Shown here: positions 55,230 through 64,000 of the stretch, one piece after another
Numbering within the stretch: position 1 is the stretch's first letter
Layout: each line of letters starts with the position of its first letter
From: Aquimarina intermedia
Lineage (GTDB): Bacteria > Bacteroidota > Bacteroidia > Flavobacteriales > Flavobacteriaceae
Reading direction: 5' to 3'
Assembly: GCF_008124785.1 (NCBI RefSeq)
Contig: NZ_VNHU01000004.1
Span: 186,001-250,000, forward strand
DNA: 64,000 nucleotides
Notes under the pieces: model-generated
What the model saw: the letters and a program-made list of their open reading frames with translations, nothing else
Databases searched by the model: none
Told to the model about the DNA's origin: nothing
Made by a program: the position numbers and the translations under genes

Positions 55230-58200
55230 TTAAAATTTAAGGTTAACACCTACCAAGTAAGTCCTGGGTACTGGATAAAAGCCTTGATCAATACCTCCAC
55301 CAATAGGATCTCCCGATGAAGCTGATGGATCGTAGCCTTGATATTCTGTAAACGTGTACAAATTATTTACCGAAGCATAAATTCTGAACTTATCTATGCC
55401 CATAACATCCATAAACTTGTCATTGATCGTATATCCCAATTGTACATTTTGTATTCTAACATACGAAGCATCTTCTACATAGAAATCAGAAAACAGACCA
55501 TTAGAATTTGCGCTGGTGGTGACTCTTGGAAAGTCATTGGTTGTTCCTTCTCCCGTCCATCGACCTAAAGAAGCATTTCTACGATTCACAAGATTTTGAT
55601 TACGCTCATAATTACGAATCATATCATTGCCAATGGAGGCAAAAGTATACGAACTGAAATCCAGATTTTTGAATCTAAATCCGATATTGAGTCCCATGGT
55701 AACATCTGGTATAGGATCGCCAATGTCTACTCGATCTTCAGAATCAATTAGACCATCGTTATTTATATCCACGTAACGTAAATCGCCAGGCGCGGCATTC
55801 ACCTGCGTAGCATGCGCATCTACTTCTGCCTGGCTTTGAAATATACCGTCGGTTTGTAATCCATAAAAATACCCAATAGGTTTACCTGCTTCCATACGGG
55901 AAGGTGGTAAACTTGTGCCTACACCAAAATTGCCAGCTTCTACAAAACTATTCTCTCCTGATACCTCAATAACCTCATTTTTTAATACAGTCATATTAAA
56001 GCTTGCATTGAATTCAAAATCTTCAGAAAAGTTATCATTAAATGCTATTGCAAATTCATATCCCTTGTTTTCAATAGTTCCTGCATTCACAAAAGGAACT
56101 GCGGATCCGGGAGCCTGTACGCCGAGAATACCAGCCACAGGGGTTTGAAGTAATAGGTCTTCTGTACGTCTTACAAAATAATCAAAAGTTATGTCAAATT
56201 TGTTTTTCCAAAATTTTGCATCGAATCCTATATCTAGTGTCTTTTGTAATTCCCATTTAATCTCAGGATTTGAAAGCGCCCCGATAGCTTTGCCATCAAC
56301 AACCTCTCCGTTAATTACATAACGCCCCTGACCATTTAATAACGAAACAAATCGATAATCCTCAATTCTATCATTACCAATAATTCCATAACTACCTCTT
56401 AATTTTAAAAAGTTCAAATAGTTGTTTTCTGCAAGGAAAGCTTCATCAGACACTACCCATCCTACAGATGCCGAAGGAAAATATCCAAACTTATTTTTGG
56501 GGCCAAACTTCGTAGACCCATCTCTTCTTATAACTGCAGATAGTAAATATTTCCCTTTATAGCTATATTGCAATCTCGAAAAATAGGATAATAACCGCGC
56601 ATCAAATTCATCTCCCCCATTAACATACCTATCGGCAATATCAACAGCATTCGCTATAGATGCATTATCAAAAGAATTTCCAGGAATTTCAAATCCGGTT
56701 AATTCATTAAATAAACCTGTGGTTTGAAAAACGGACATTCCTAAAAGTACCTTTATATCATGATCCTCTTTTATCACTGTTTCATATTTTAAAAAATTAT
56801 CCCACGTATAATCTCTAAAATAATTATCTGTTTCTGTGACTCTGTTTCTATCAATGTTAAAAACCTTACCGGATCCATAGAAGACCTCTGGAGCAAAGGT
56901 TATACTCTCTACATCTGCATAATTCGCTTGAAATCTGGTTTCTGCCGTAAAATCATTGAAAAACTTATATTGTAGGCCAATAGTTGCAGCAATTTTATTC
57001 ACCTGACTGTCATTGAATGTATTTTCTATTTGAGCTAAAGGATTAATTACTTCATTCCCCAATCCTTCGGCAATTGTAAAATCTCCATTTTGGTCGTAAA
57101 CTGATAAGATGGGCGTCATGTTAAGTGCATTAAATAGTACCGATCCTAAAGCATTTTCTGGAAGTGTTTTTCTATTTGTTCTGGTAAAAATTCCAGTAGT
57201 TGTCAACTTCAAATTTTCAGTGATCTGAAACCCATAGTTTAATCTTGCGGTTAAACGATCAAATCCGGCTTTTCCTCTTCCTACAATACCATCCTGAGTA
57301 AGGTAGGATAAACCGCCTGAGTAAGTAGACTTTTTAGTACCACCTGAAGCGTTTAAATTCACACTTGAAATTGCAGCTGTTTTAAACACTTCATCCTGCC
57401 AGTCTGTACCTTCTCCTAATAGAGAGATATTAGAAAATTGAGGGGAACCACCTCCAGCGGTAAACGATTCATTTATTATAAGTCCATATTCGGTAGCGTT
57501 GAGTACCGGTATCTTTCGGGTAGTTTCCTGAAAACCAGCATAGGAATCAAACTCAAACTTCAGCTCCTGATCTCTACGTCCCGTTTTGGTAGTTATCAAA
57601 ATAACCCCATTAGCTGCTCGCACACCATAAATACCAGCTGTAGCATCTTTTAATACATTAATACTTTCTATATCATTTGGGTTCAAAACGCTCAGATCTT
57701 CTATCACGTTACCATCAACCAAAATCAACGGACGGTTATCACCATTCGTAGAAACTCCTCGAATGGAAATTGTTGCGTTGCTTCCCGGTGCTCCGGATTG
57801 TGAAGTAATATTTACCCCTGCGACTTGTCCTTGTAGTGCCTGTTCGACCTGAACTACATTTAATTTTTCAATAGTCTCTGAGGAAACAATTGAGACTGCC
57901 CCGGTAATTTCTTTTTTAGTTTGTGTACCATAACCAATAACAACAACTTGTTCAAGAGATTCGCTATCCTCCTCCAAAATAACATTAATAGTAGTATTGT
58001 TACCAACGGTAATTTCTTTACTAGCAAAGCCTAAGTAAGAAAAAATCAGAATGTCTCCTCTGGAAATATTACCAATACTATAATTTCCATCAAAGTCGGT
58101 AACCTCCCCTTTATTTGTGTTCTTGACTATAATATTTACTCCTGGTAAATTTAATCCATCGTTATCCTTTACATTTCCCTGTACTTGAATTTCCTGTGCG

Positions 58201-58250
58201 TAGGAGAACGTTGTTAGAAACACAGCTAATAAGAAGTATATAACTTTCAT
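55230..58250 (-). CDS. SusC-like TonB-dependent outer-membrane transporter
   Basis: This 1006-residue protein has the signal peptide MKVIYFLLAVFLTTFSYA, then a carboxypeptidase-D-like repeat (about 22-95, with LPGVNIIVKNT and GEVTDFDGNYSIG). The plug domain includes VVVIGYGTQTKKEITGA and SIRGVSTNGDNRPLILVDG, and a 22-strand barrel follows, ending in VGVNLKF. It imports oligosaccharides, here presumably laminarin fragments, using TonB energy. The frame is open 12 codons upstream, but the ATG at 58250 gives a clean signal peptide. It is the first gene of the susC-susD-binding protein-GH16-GH3 operon. A TAnnTTTG box lies 22 bases upstream and a palindromic operator candidate about 100 bases upstream. 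Confidence 0.95.
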   Translation of the reverse strand: MKVIYFLLAVFLTTFSYAQEIQVQGNVKDNDGLNLPGVNIIVKNTNKGEVTDFDGNYSIGNISRGDILIFSYLGFASKEITVGNNTTINVILEEDSESLEQVVVIGYGTQTKKEITGAVSIVSSETIEKLNVVQVEQALQGQVAGVNITSQSGAPGSNATISIRGVSTNGDNRPLILVDGNVIEDLSVLNPNDIESINVLKDATAGIYGVRAANGVILITTKTGRRDQELKFEFDSYAGFQETTRKIPVLNATEYGLIINESFTAGGGSPQFSNISLLGEGTDWQDEVFKTAAISSVNLNASGGTKKSTYSGGLSYLTQDGIVGRGKAGFDRLTARLNYGFQITENLKLTTTGIFTRTNRKTLPENALGSVLFNALNMTPILSVYDQNGDFTIAEGLGNEVINPLAQIENTFNDSQVNKIAATIGLQYKFFNDFTAETRFQANYADVESITFAPEVFYGSGKVFNIDRNRVTETDNYFRDYTWDNFLKYETVIKEDHDIKVLLGMSVFQTTGLFNELTGFEIPGNSFDNASIANAVDIADRYVNGGDEFDARLLSYFSRLQYSYKGKYLLSAVIRRDGSTKFGPKNKFGYFPSASVGWVVSDEAFLAENNYLNFLKLRGSYGIIGNDRIEDYRFVSLLNGQGRYVINGEVVDGKAIGALSNPEIKWELQKTLDIGFDAKFWKNKFDITFDYFVRRTEDLLLQTPVAGILGVQAPGSAVPFVNAGTIENKGYEFAIAFNDNFSEDFEFNASFNMTVLKNEVIEVSGENSFVEAGNFGVGTSLPPSRMEAGKPIGYFYGLQTDGIFQSQAEVDAHATQVNAAPGDLRYVDINNDGLIDSEDRVDIGDPIPDVTMGLNIGFRFKNLDFSSYTFASIGNDMIRNYERNQNLVNRRNASLGRWTGEGTTNDFPRVTTSANSNGLFSDFYVEDASYVRIQNVQLGYTINDKFMDVMGIDKFRIYASVNNLYTFTEYQGYDPSASSGDPIGGGIDQGFYPVPRTYLVGVNLKF

Positions 58251-58271
58251 AAATAGTATTATTTGATTACT

Positions 58272-58279
58272 CAAATGTA
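58272..58279 (-). promoter_or_regulatory. Candidate -7 box for the susC operon (TACATTTG)
   Basis: The minus strand reads TACATTTG, a full match to TAnnTTTG, 22 bases before the susC ATG at 58250. It would give a leader of about 15 bases. If this box is used, the longer susC frame cannot be translated from this transcript. Confidence 0.45.
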
Positions 58280-58350
58280 TATACAATGATTAAGAAACTG
58301 TTAAAAACCACCACAACAAAAAATCAACACTAGTGAATAAATATCAAATA

Positions 58351-58373
58351 ATTATGATAAAATTTATCATAAT
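58351..58373. promoter_or_regulatory. Perfect inverted repeat upstream of susC, operator candidate
   Basis: Arms ATTATGATAAA and TTTATCATAAT pair perfectly around one central A. It lies about 70 bases upstream of the candidate -7 box, a common place for an activator site. It is not followed by a T-run that would mark a terminator. The LuxR-type regulator encoded next door would bind as a dimer and could use such a site. Confidence 0.5.
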
Positions 58374-58499
58374 CGCTGTATTTGCTTAAAAAAATAGCTA
58401 TTTTAAACTGTTAAAACTAGACAGAATCATCCTGTTTGAGCGCAACTACAACGTTAGAGTATAGGTAATGTTGTGGTAAAATAAGATTATGATGTAGTG

Positions 58500-61307
58500 T
58501 TAAATATCTAAAATATAATTAACTAGACTTTCTTCGTGTTTTAGATCAAGTTTTTTTCTAAGTCTGTAACGTTTGATTTCTACACTTCTAACAGAGATAT
58601 TCAATAAAGGTGCGATTTCTTTTGAAGACAGGTTCAATCTTAGGTAGGTGCAAAATCTTAAGTCATTTGGTGTTAACTTGTCGTGTTTAACTTTTAGCTT
58701 TTTTAAGAAATCCTTATCTACGTTATTAAAGGCTTCTTCAAAATGTCTCCAGTCATCTTTATTATTGAGGTTTCTATCAATTATTCGTTCTACATTGGTC
58801 AAACCGCTCCGTTCGGCTTCAGATTTTTGAAGTTCTTTTTTAATAGTATTCAGTATTTCGTTTTTCTTAATAATGTTCATGGTGGATGTAGCAAGTTCAC
58901 GATTCTTACTTTCAACATCCTGCATAAGCTTTTCATTATTCAACTTCATGATTTCTCTTTCGCTCTCTAAGGCTTTTAACGCTAATTGTCTTTTATTATA
59001 CTCTACTAATTTTTGTTTTTGTTTTGCGTAATAATTTTTGTAAGCTTTATGAGTAAGAAATAAAACTCCTATTAAAACCAAACTATACATGAAAATTGCG
59101 GTCATTGAAAAATACCATGGTCTGGCTATATTAAAGCTATAAGATGCAGTATTATCGGACAAAATATTTCCTGTCTTAGCTCTTACCTTAAAGGTATAAC
59201 TACCAAATGGAAGGTTCTCAAAAGTAGTAGTTGAATTTGTGCTCCAACCACTCCAATGCTCATAAAACCCTTCTAGCTTATACTGAAATTTAGTAATTAA
59301 AAACTTGTCGTATTCCGGAACAGTATACGAAATCTTGAAAGTGTTACGCTGAGATTCAAAAGTTGGTTCTTCTTGTAACAATGAGATGGTCTCAAAGGCT
59401 GATCCTTTATTTTTACCTTCTATTTTATTTAAAAAAATGCTATACTTTTTAAAATTTATTCTGGACAATTCTATAATCATATAGCCATTTGTTGTTCCTA
59501 ATAGATAGGAGTCCTGCTTTATATAGGTGATATTTTCAAAACCAAACATTTCTTTTCGAAGTGATCTCGGAATAGCTACTTCTATCAATTGCAATTTTTC
59601 TGAAAACTGATCATAAGAAATATAACCTAAATAATCGTCAGAAAAACTCCATAGCCCGCCAATATTATCAGTTATCAACTTACCTATATACTCTTTTTTG
59701 GTATCTGAATTTTTACTTATCAGATATTCTTGCTCGAAGATTTTTTTTTGTTTATTGTAAGAATAAATACCTGTTTCATGCGTATACAGAATATTCTCCT
59801 CAAACTTTAAAATGTTCGAATTCCTACCTTTTTCTATTGAAAAGTCTTCAACTATATCAATTATTTTTGAAAATTGATCATCCATAGTGAGTTTGAAGAG
59901 GCCTCTATACTCATGATTTACCCAAATCGTTTTATCCTCTACTTCAACATACCTTGCCGAATAATTAAATCCTTCAATCACATGTTTAAAACTCCAGCTA
60001 TTACCTGTTTTTTCTAAAATACTCAATCCGCTATAGGTTCCCTGTAACAAATTGTTTGGCTGCCCAGGTATGGTTTTAAAATTCCATGCTCCCGTAATCT
60101 CAGATACTAACTCAGATTCGTTTTTATCAATGATAAAAGTGCCTGAATCATGACCGCAAAACAAGGTGTCATCATATACAAAAAGACTCCAAACTTGTCC
60201 GTTCGTACCTTTAACAAATTGAAAAGTATCCTCAGTATCAACTTTTTTATAAAATAAGCCTTGATTGGTACCCAAATACAAATGGTCGTTAAAAATAACT
60301 GAAGCATATACAGTCCCTAAATTCCCTTTTTCATCATTAAAGAGTGTAATTGGTGATGTAATATTTATACAATTGATCCCATTATCAAGACCTATCCAAA
60401 CATTCCTTTCGATATCTTCATAAACAGATAATACCGTATTATTGCTCAACCCTTTGTTCTGGTCAATTTGATATAAAACATCTCCCGTTGATGAAAGATA
60501 AATTATGCCTTTGGAGATTGTTCCTAAAACTAAATTTTCATTTTTAAGCTGTATTCCACTATATATCTTTGATCCCCGTAACACTTCATCTGCTGCAATA
60601 GCCCACTTGCTAAAACTATCTGGGGTATATCTATAGAAACCGTTATTACTCGTCAGTATTAAAAGATTATTTTGAGTACCTGAAATACTTACAACTTTAT
60701 CATTTGCCAATACTTGAGAATTAGTAACCAGAATGGGTTTACCCTTTTCTATTCTGAAAATACCTTTTACTAAATCCTGATAATAAATTATACCGTCAAC
60801 ATTAAATATACTACGTATCCCAGACTGCGAGTCAATGATTGTAATGTTTTGAGTAGTCGTATTATACATGTAAATCCTTTGGAGTGACTGAAAAAGCACC
60901 CAGTTATCCTGATATACGATGCCCCAAAACTGCTCATCTTCGATTAATTGATCCTTGATGGTATCACTAATGGATATATACTTTAATTTTCCTAAATCGT
61001 TTTTTTTCCAATAGCCAAAATTCATATAACAACCCGTGTATATACGGTCATCCACTACATTAACAGATCTCATCACAGTCCTGTTGGGTGTCGGATACAA
61101 CGTCCAATCAGCCCCGTTAAACTCTAACAAGCCTTCGTTATTGGCGATATAAATATTCTTATTTGTAGCTTGAGATATGGACCAGTTTTGAGTTTCGCCT
61201 TCATAACTTTCGGGTAAATATTTCTCAATTGGCGGAAGTTCCTGCGCCATCGTGATTAACGATAGTAGGAACAAAAAGGAAAAATTTATTTTTTTTTGAA
61301 CAGTCAA
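58500..61307 (-). CDS. Membrane-anchored beta-propeller/Y_Y_Y sensor with LuxR-type HTH
   Basis: This 935-residue regulator resembles the periplasmic part of a hybrid two-component system but has no kinase or receiver. A signal-like N-terminus (INFSFLFLLSLITMA) leads into propeller repeats over about 30-640. A Y_Y_Y domain comes next (near 682, YKLEGFYEHWSGW), then one transmembrane helix (about 735-755), a coiled coil (about 765-850), and a LuxR-type helix-turn-helix (about 885-925, LRLNLSSKEIAPLLNISVRSVEIKRYRLRKKL). It likely senses an oligosaccharide in the periplasm and acts directly on nearby DNA, with the adjacent susC operon the obvious target. The start is TTG at 61307: the preceding codon, in the same frame, is the symporter stop. 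The first internal ATG would remove the signal segment. Confidence 0.88.
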   Translation of the reverse strand: MTVQKKINFSFLFLLSLITMAQELPPIEKYLPESYEGETQNWSISQATNKNIYIANNEGLLEFNGADWTLYPTPNRTVMRSVNVVDDRIYTGCYMNFGYWKKNDLGKLKYISISDTIKDQLIEDEQFWGIVYQDNWVLFQSLQRIYMYNTTTQNITIIDSQSGIRSIFNVDGIIYYQDLVKGIFRIEKGKPILVTNSQVLANDKVVSISGTQNNLLILTSNNGFYRYTPDSFSKWAIAADEVLRGSKIYSGIQLKNENLVLGTISKGIIYLSSTGDVLYQIDQNKGLSNNTVLSVYEDIERNVWIGLDNGINCINITSPITLFNDEKGNLGTVYASVIFNDHLYLGTNQGLFYKKVDTEDTFQFVKGTNGQVWSLFVYDDTLFCGHDSGTFIIDKNESELVSEITGAWNFKTIPGQPNNLLQGTYSGLSILEKTGNSWSFKHVIEGFNYSARYVEVEDKTIWVNHEYRGLFKLTMDDQFSKIIDIVEDFSIEKGRNSNILKFEENILYTHETGIYSYNKQKKIFEQEYLISKNSDTKKEYIGKLITDNIGGLWSFSDDYLGYISYDQFSEKLQLIEVAIPRSLRKEMFGFENITYIKQDSYLLGTTNGYMIIELSRINFKKYSIFLNKIEGKNKGSAFETISLLQEEPTFESQRNTFKISYTVPEYDKFLITKFQYKLEGFYEHWSGWSTNSTTTFENLPFGSYTFKVRAKTGNILSDNTASYSFNIARPWYFSMTAIFMYSLVLIGVLFLTHKAYKNYYAKQKQKLVEYNKRQLALKALESEREIMKLNNEKLMQDVESKNRELATSTMNIIKKNEILNTIKKELQKSEAERSGLTNVERIIDRNLNNKDDWRHFEEAFNNVDKDFLKKLKVKHDKLTPNDLRFCTYLRLNLSSKEIAPLLNISVRSVEIKRYRLRKKLDLKHEESLVNYILDI

Positions 61308-62888
61308 TTATCTAAAATATACGTAGATAGCTATCACAATGACACATATTACAGCTCCTACTGTTTTGGTATACCTCCAAGGAGTAATATCCACTTCTTT
61401 GGTATACTGTTGTACATACGCTTCTTCTCTCGGATACAATTTACCAATTATTAACATGATAAGTATATTGACAACAAAAAGAATAGCCATTACGTGGAGA
61501 AAGTGAGGAAATGCACCTTTCAAAATAGTAGCATCCAGAATGACATATACCAAATATAAAGTTGCTCCTAGGACGATTGCAATTTTGGCTGCAATTGCAG
61601 GAACTCGTCTCGTCAAATAACCCACAATGATAATAGTAAGGATTGGTATGCTATAACATCCGTTAACTTGCTGTAAATACCCAAATAATCCATCGGGTGC
61701 ATTTGCGATTAATGGGGCGATTCCGATTGCCAGAATAGCTAATCCAACACCGAATAATTTTCCTGCTTTGACAGTTTGCTTCTCTGTAGCCTGTTTATTT
61801 ATGTACTGTTTATAAAGATCTACTCCAAAGAGTGTCACAGAACTGTTTAATGCACTGTTAAAAGAACTTAAAATAGCACCGAATAAAACGGCAGCAAAAA
61901 AGCCGACTAACGATAACGGCAGTACTTTACTCACTAAGGTAGGATATGCTTCATCAGCATTGGTTAAGGTTGCTCCAAACATGTGAAAGGCAATAATCCC
62001 CGGTAATACTACGATAATAGGTCCCAATATTTTTATAAACGAAGCTAGTAATAACCCTTTCTGTCCTTCTTTTAAATTTTTAGCACCTAAAGCTCTTTGT
62101 ATGATAGCCTGATTAGTACCCCAGTAAAACAATTGAACGAGCATCATTCCCGTGAATATCGTAGCAAAGGGAACTGAAGAATTATCACTGCCTAATACTT
62201 TAAATTTTTCAGGGTTAGTACTCATGATAATTTCAACTCCTTCAGTGATGCTTCCATTTCCTATTTCTAACAAGCCAAATACCGGTATCATAATACCCCC
62301 AACAAGAAGCCCTACGGCATTAAGTGTATCAGAAACAGCGACCGCTTTTAAACCTCCAAATATGGCGTATATAGATCCTATGACCCCAATTCCTACGACG
62401 CATACCCAAATAGAAGCCCCTTTAGATATATCTAACATGCCTGGTAAATCAAACATGGTACTAATCGCTAAGGATCCTGAGTATAACACAATAGGTAATA
62501 ACACCACAACATATCCCGTTAAAAACAATCCTGATGTGATCGCTTTTGTTGTAGTATCATATCTTCTCTCCAGAAATTGAGGAACTGTGGTAATACCACC
62601 CTTTAGGTATCTTGGTAATAAAAAAATTGCAGTAATAACCATAGCTACCGCTGCCAACGTTTCCCAAGCCATCACCAATATCCCTTCTGCAAAGGATTGG
62701 CCATTGAGACCCACTATTTGCTCTGTTGATAAATTAGTCAATAATAAAGATCCTGCAATTACCACAGCTGTTAAACTACGACCGCCTAGAAAAAAGCCAT
62801 CTGATGAGGTTTCATCTGTTTTTAAGGTAGCAACATAGGAGATAATAGCAACCAAAAGAGTAAATGCCACGAAGGAAATAATAACCAT
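61308..62888 (-). CDS. Sodium/solute symporter (SSS family), probable sugar transporter
   Basis: This inner-membrane protein has 526 residues and many hydrophobic helices. Conserved SSS features include DGFFLGGRSL after the first helix, LTNLSTEQIVGLNGQSF, the stretch RYLKGGITTVPQFLERRYD, and FYWGTNQAIIQRALGAK in the middle. It resembles the sodium/glucose branch found in flavobacterial glycan loci and would import glucose or a small glucoside released by the GH3 enzyme. Its TAA stop is followed immediately by the TTG of the regulator gene, so the two are cotranscribed. Confidence 0.92.
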   Translation of the reverse strand: MVIISFVAFTLLVAIISYVATLKTDETSSDGFFLGGRSLTAVVIAGSLLLTNLSTEQIVGLNGQSFAEGILVMAWETLAAVAMVITAIFLLPRYLKGGITTVPQFLERRYDTTTKAITSGLFLTGYVVVLLPIVLYSGSLAISTMFDLPGMLDISKGASIWVCVVGIGVIGSIYAIFGGLKAVAVSDTLNAVGLLVGGIMIPVFGLLEIGNGSITEGVEIIMSTNPEKFKVLGSDNSSVPFATIFTGMMLVQLFYWGTNQAIIQRALGAKNLKEGQKGLLLASFIKILGPIIVVLPGIIAFHMFGATLTNADEAYPTLVSKVLPLSLVGFFAAVLFGAILSSFNSALNSSVTLFGVDLYKQYINKQATEKQTVKAGKLFGVGLAILAIGIAPLIANAPDGLFGYLQQVNGCYSIPILTIIIVGYLTRRVPAIAAKIAIVLGATLYLVYVILDATILKGAFPHFLHVMAILFVVNILIMLIIGKLYPREEAYVQQYTKEVDITPWRYTKTVGAVICVIVIAIYVYFR

Positions 62889-63271
62889 GTTAAAATTTTA
62901 ATAATTATATAATCCTTAAAACTATTGTTATTATGTATTAAACCCTTAAAAATAAACTAAAAAACTACGGTTGTATAGTTTTTGTATAGGTATTTATAGC
63001 ATTTTCTGCTTAGAAGATATTTATAACTTGATAATTGTTCTTCCTTAGATAAGTCTTTTAATATACAATTATTAAAAAGGACAACGAAATTTTAAGGAAG
63101 TAACTATATTCTTCCAAATTACTTATAATTTAGAATTGAATTACTAACTAGGACTAAACAATTCTTCAAAAGTAAAACGCATTGACAACTAATAAAGGAA
63201 CAGTTTGAATTTTCTAAAAAAAAACCATAATTAAGCATTATGGTCTTTCTATAGTTTGTTTATGACAAATG
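62889..63271. other. Intergenic region, 383 bp, upstream of the symporter
   Basis: No gene is visible. An inverted repeat with arms AAAAACTA and TAGTTTTT (62960-62983) lies about 80 bases before the symporter ATG and might be an operator, though its eight-base arms are AT-rich. The palindrome seen before susC is not repeated here. The left end of the DUF305 gene's terminator also falls in this region. Confidence 0.4.
63216..63244 (-). terminator. Intrinsic terminator after the DUF305 gene
   Basis: The arms ACCATAAT and ATTATGGT pair perfectly around a five-base loop. On the minus strand they lead into about nine U residues. It begins 28 bases after the stop of the DUF305 gene. Confidence 0.75.
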
Positions 63272-63760
63272 TTATTGCTCCTCCAAACGTTTAATCATAT
63301 CTTTCATTTCCTGAATTTCTTTTCTTTGAGCTTTGATGATATCCTCTGCTAATTTTTTAACTTCCGGATCTTGAATATCGGCACGTTCACTGGTCAAAAT
63401 GGCTATTGAGTGATGCGGTATCATCGCTCTCATCCACAATATATCACCGATGATGGGCTTTTGTGCTCGTACTAACCCTAAGGCTCCTACAAAGAGAAGG
63501 ATACTACCTGCAATAATGGCTATGTTTTTTTTCTTATTTTGATACATACTGCGCATCGCCACAAACATAATGATTGCCATAGCTGAAATACCTAAACAAC
63601 TCATATAAAATCTAGTAAGGCTAAAATAGACATGGTCGATTGCATAGGTGTTTAGATACATCGTTATATACATCGCGATAAAGGATGCGGCGAGCATCAA
63701 AATAAATTTTGTGTAATTGTTGTTACTCATTTTACTGTTTGTTTCTTTGTGTGAATTCAT
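63272..63760 (-). CDS. DUF305 membrane protein
   Basis: This protein of 162 residues has three predicted transmembrane helices (about 18-38, 45-67 and 76-98) followed by a soluble DUF305 segment: LWMRAMIPHHSIAILTSERA, PEVKKLAEDIIKAQRKEIQEM. The paired histidines in IPHHS are the family hallmark. Members are often found beside metal-handling genes, but function is not established. A second ATG ten codons on is also possible. It has its own terminator and no clear link with the glucan locus. Confidence 0.88.
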   Translation of the reverse strand: MNSHKETNSKMSNNNYTKFILMLAASFIAMYITMYLNTYAIDHVYFSLTRFYMSCLGISAMAIIMFVAMRSMYQNKKKNIAIIAGSILLFVGALGLVRAQKPIIGDILWMRAMIPHHSIAILTSERADIQDPEVKKLAEDIIKAQRKEIQEMKDMIKRLEEQ

Positions 63761-63889
63761 TGTTTTCTGATTTTATAATTATTAATATTTAAGCCTTATT
63801 TTAATTTTTAATCGTACTATTTATATAAATATTGTCGTATGTAGTGAACAATATCTCAATTCTAAAATAACCATATCATAAGTAATTAT

Positions 63890-64000
63890 TTATGTTATAA
63901 CCTCTTCCCATTGCCAACCGTCTTGTACAATTAGCGATTGAAATACCCTTTGGTTTTTACGTAGTGTTTCATTTAGATCAATTCTTTCATTGTTGTCAAC
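63890..64000 (-). CDS. 3' end of an unrecognised gene (5' part outside window)
   Basis: The last 36 codons of an open frame enter from the right edge and end at TAA. The visible peptide (for example RKNQRVFQSLIVQDGWQW) is hydrophilic and protein-like but too short to identify. It lies upstream of the DUF305 gene on the same strand, 129 bases away. Confidence 0.5.
   Translation of the reverse strand, partial: VDNNERIDLNETLRKNQRVFQSLIVQDGWQWEEVIT

Noticed and set aside
62152-62580. 142-codon plus-strand frame opposite the symporter
   Set aside because: It is antisense to conserved transmembrane segments of the symporter. Its Thr/Pro/Ile-rich sequence is what the complement of hydrophobic codons gives.
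1-64000. CRISPR arrays, tRNA, rRNA and intact mobile elements
   Set aside because: I saw no regularly spaced repeats, no tRNA-like cloverleaf and no intact transposase or integrase. Only the IS3 orfA fossil near 47.7 kb was found.

Overview
The window is AT-rich DNA from a member of the Bacteroidota, most likely a marine flavobacterium. The evidence is SusC/SusD pairs, FtsX-type permeases of about 800 residues, surface lipoproteins with acidic residues after the lipobox cysteine, and TAnnTTTG-type promoter boxes in place of the E. coli sigma-70 consensus. Every gene I can support lies on the minus strand, so the biological order runs from high to low coordinates. I saw no rRNA, tRNA or CRISPR array.

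Positions 1-42940 hold a large nonribosomal peptide/polyketide cluster, cut off at the left edge. In transcription order it contains: a NusG/UpxY-like antiterminator; NRPS-1 (fatty acyl-AMP ligase, carrier protein, C-A-T-E); an unrecognised 247-residue protein; an FtsX-type permease; a JmjC/cupin-like protein; NRPS-2 (C-A-T-C-A-T); a PKS-NRPS hybrid (KS-AT-KR-ACP-C-A-T-E-C-A-T); a gene-free kilobase; NRPS-4 (TubC docking domain-C-A-T-C-A-T-C); an asparagine synthetase; and the start of a further NRPS that opens directly with an A domain. Read colinearly, the product is a lipopeptide: fatty acid, D-Asn, X, Thr, a ketide unit reduced to the hydroxyl, a D-residue, then several more residues. The order DCL-type C domain after E domain supports this gene order. 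Residue predictions are my hand alignments of the A-domain pocket. No thioesterase is in view.

Three features stand out. The loading protein has the logic of an N-acyl-D-asparagine prodrug leader, but is primed by an acyl-AMP ligase rather than a starter C domain. The last A domain of the PKS-NRPS protein has lost its essential A10 lysine and its A3 core, and looks like a decayed Asn-type domain. One module is split across two proteins, with the asparagine synthetase gene between its halves.

Positions 43074-47038 are regulatory: a LuxR-type response regulator and a TPR sensor kinase, a 52-residue lipoprotein, and a LytTR regulator with a degenerate receiver. Positions 47039-48035 are decayed, with an IS3-type orfA fossil carrying stop codons and another gene fragment.

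Positions 48036-62888 form a polysaccharide utilization locus, probably for laminarin or a related beta-1,3-glucan: SusC, SusD, a surface glycan-binding lipoprotein, a GH16 endoglucanase and a GH3 beta-glucosidase. Upstream are a sodium/solute symporter and a membrane-anchored beta-propeller/Y_Y_Y/LuxR regulator. A perfect palindrome with 11-base arms sits in front of susC. A DUF305 membrane protein and the 3' end of an unknown gene close the window.
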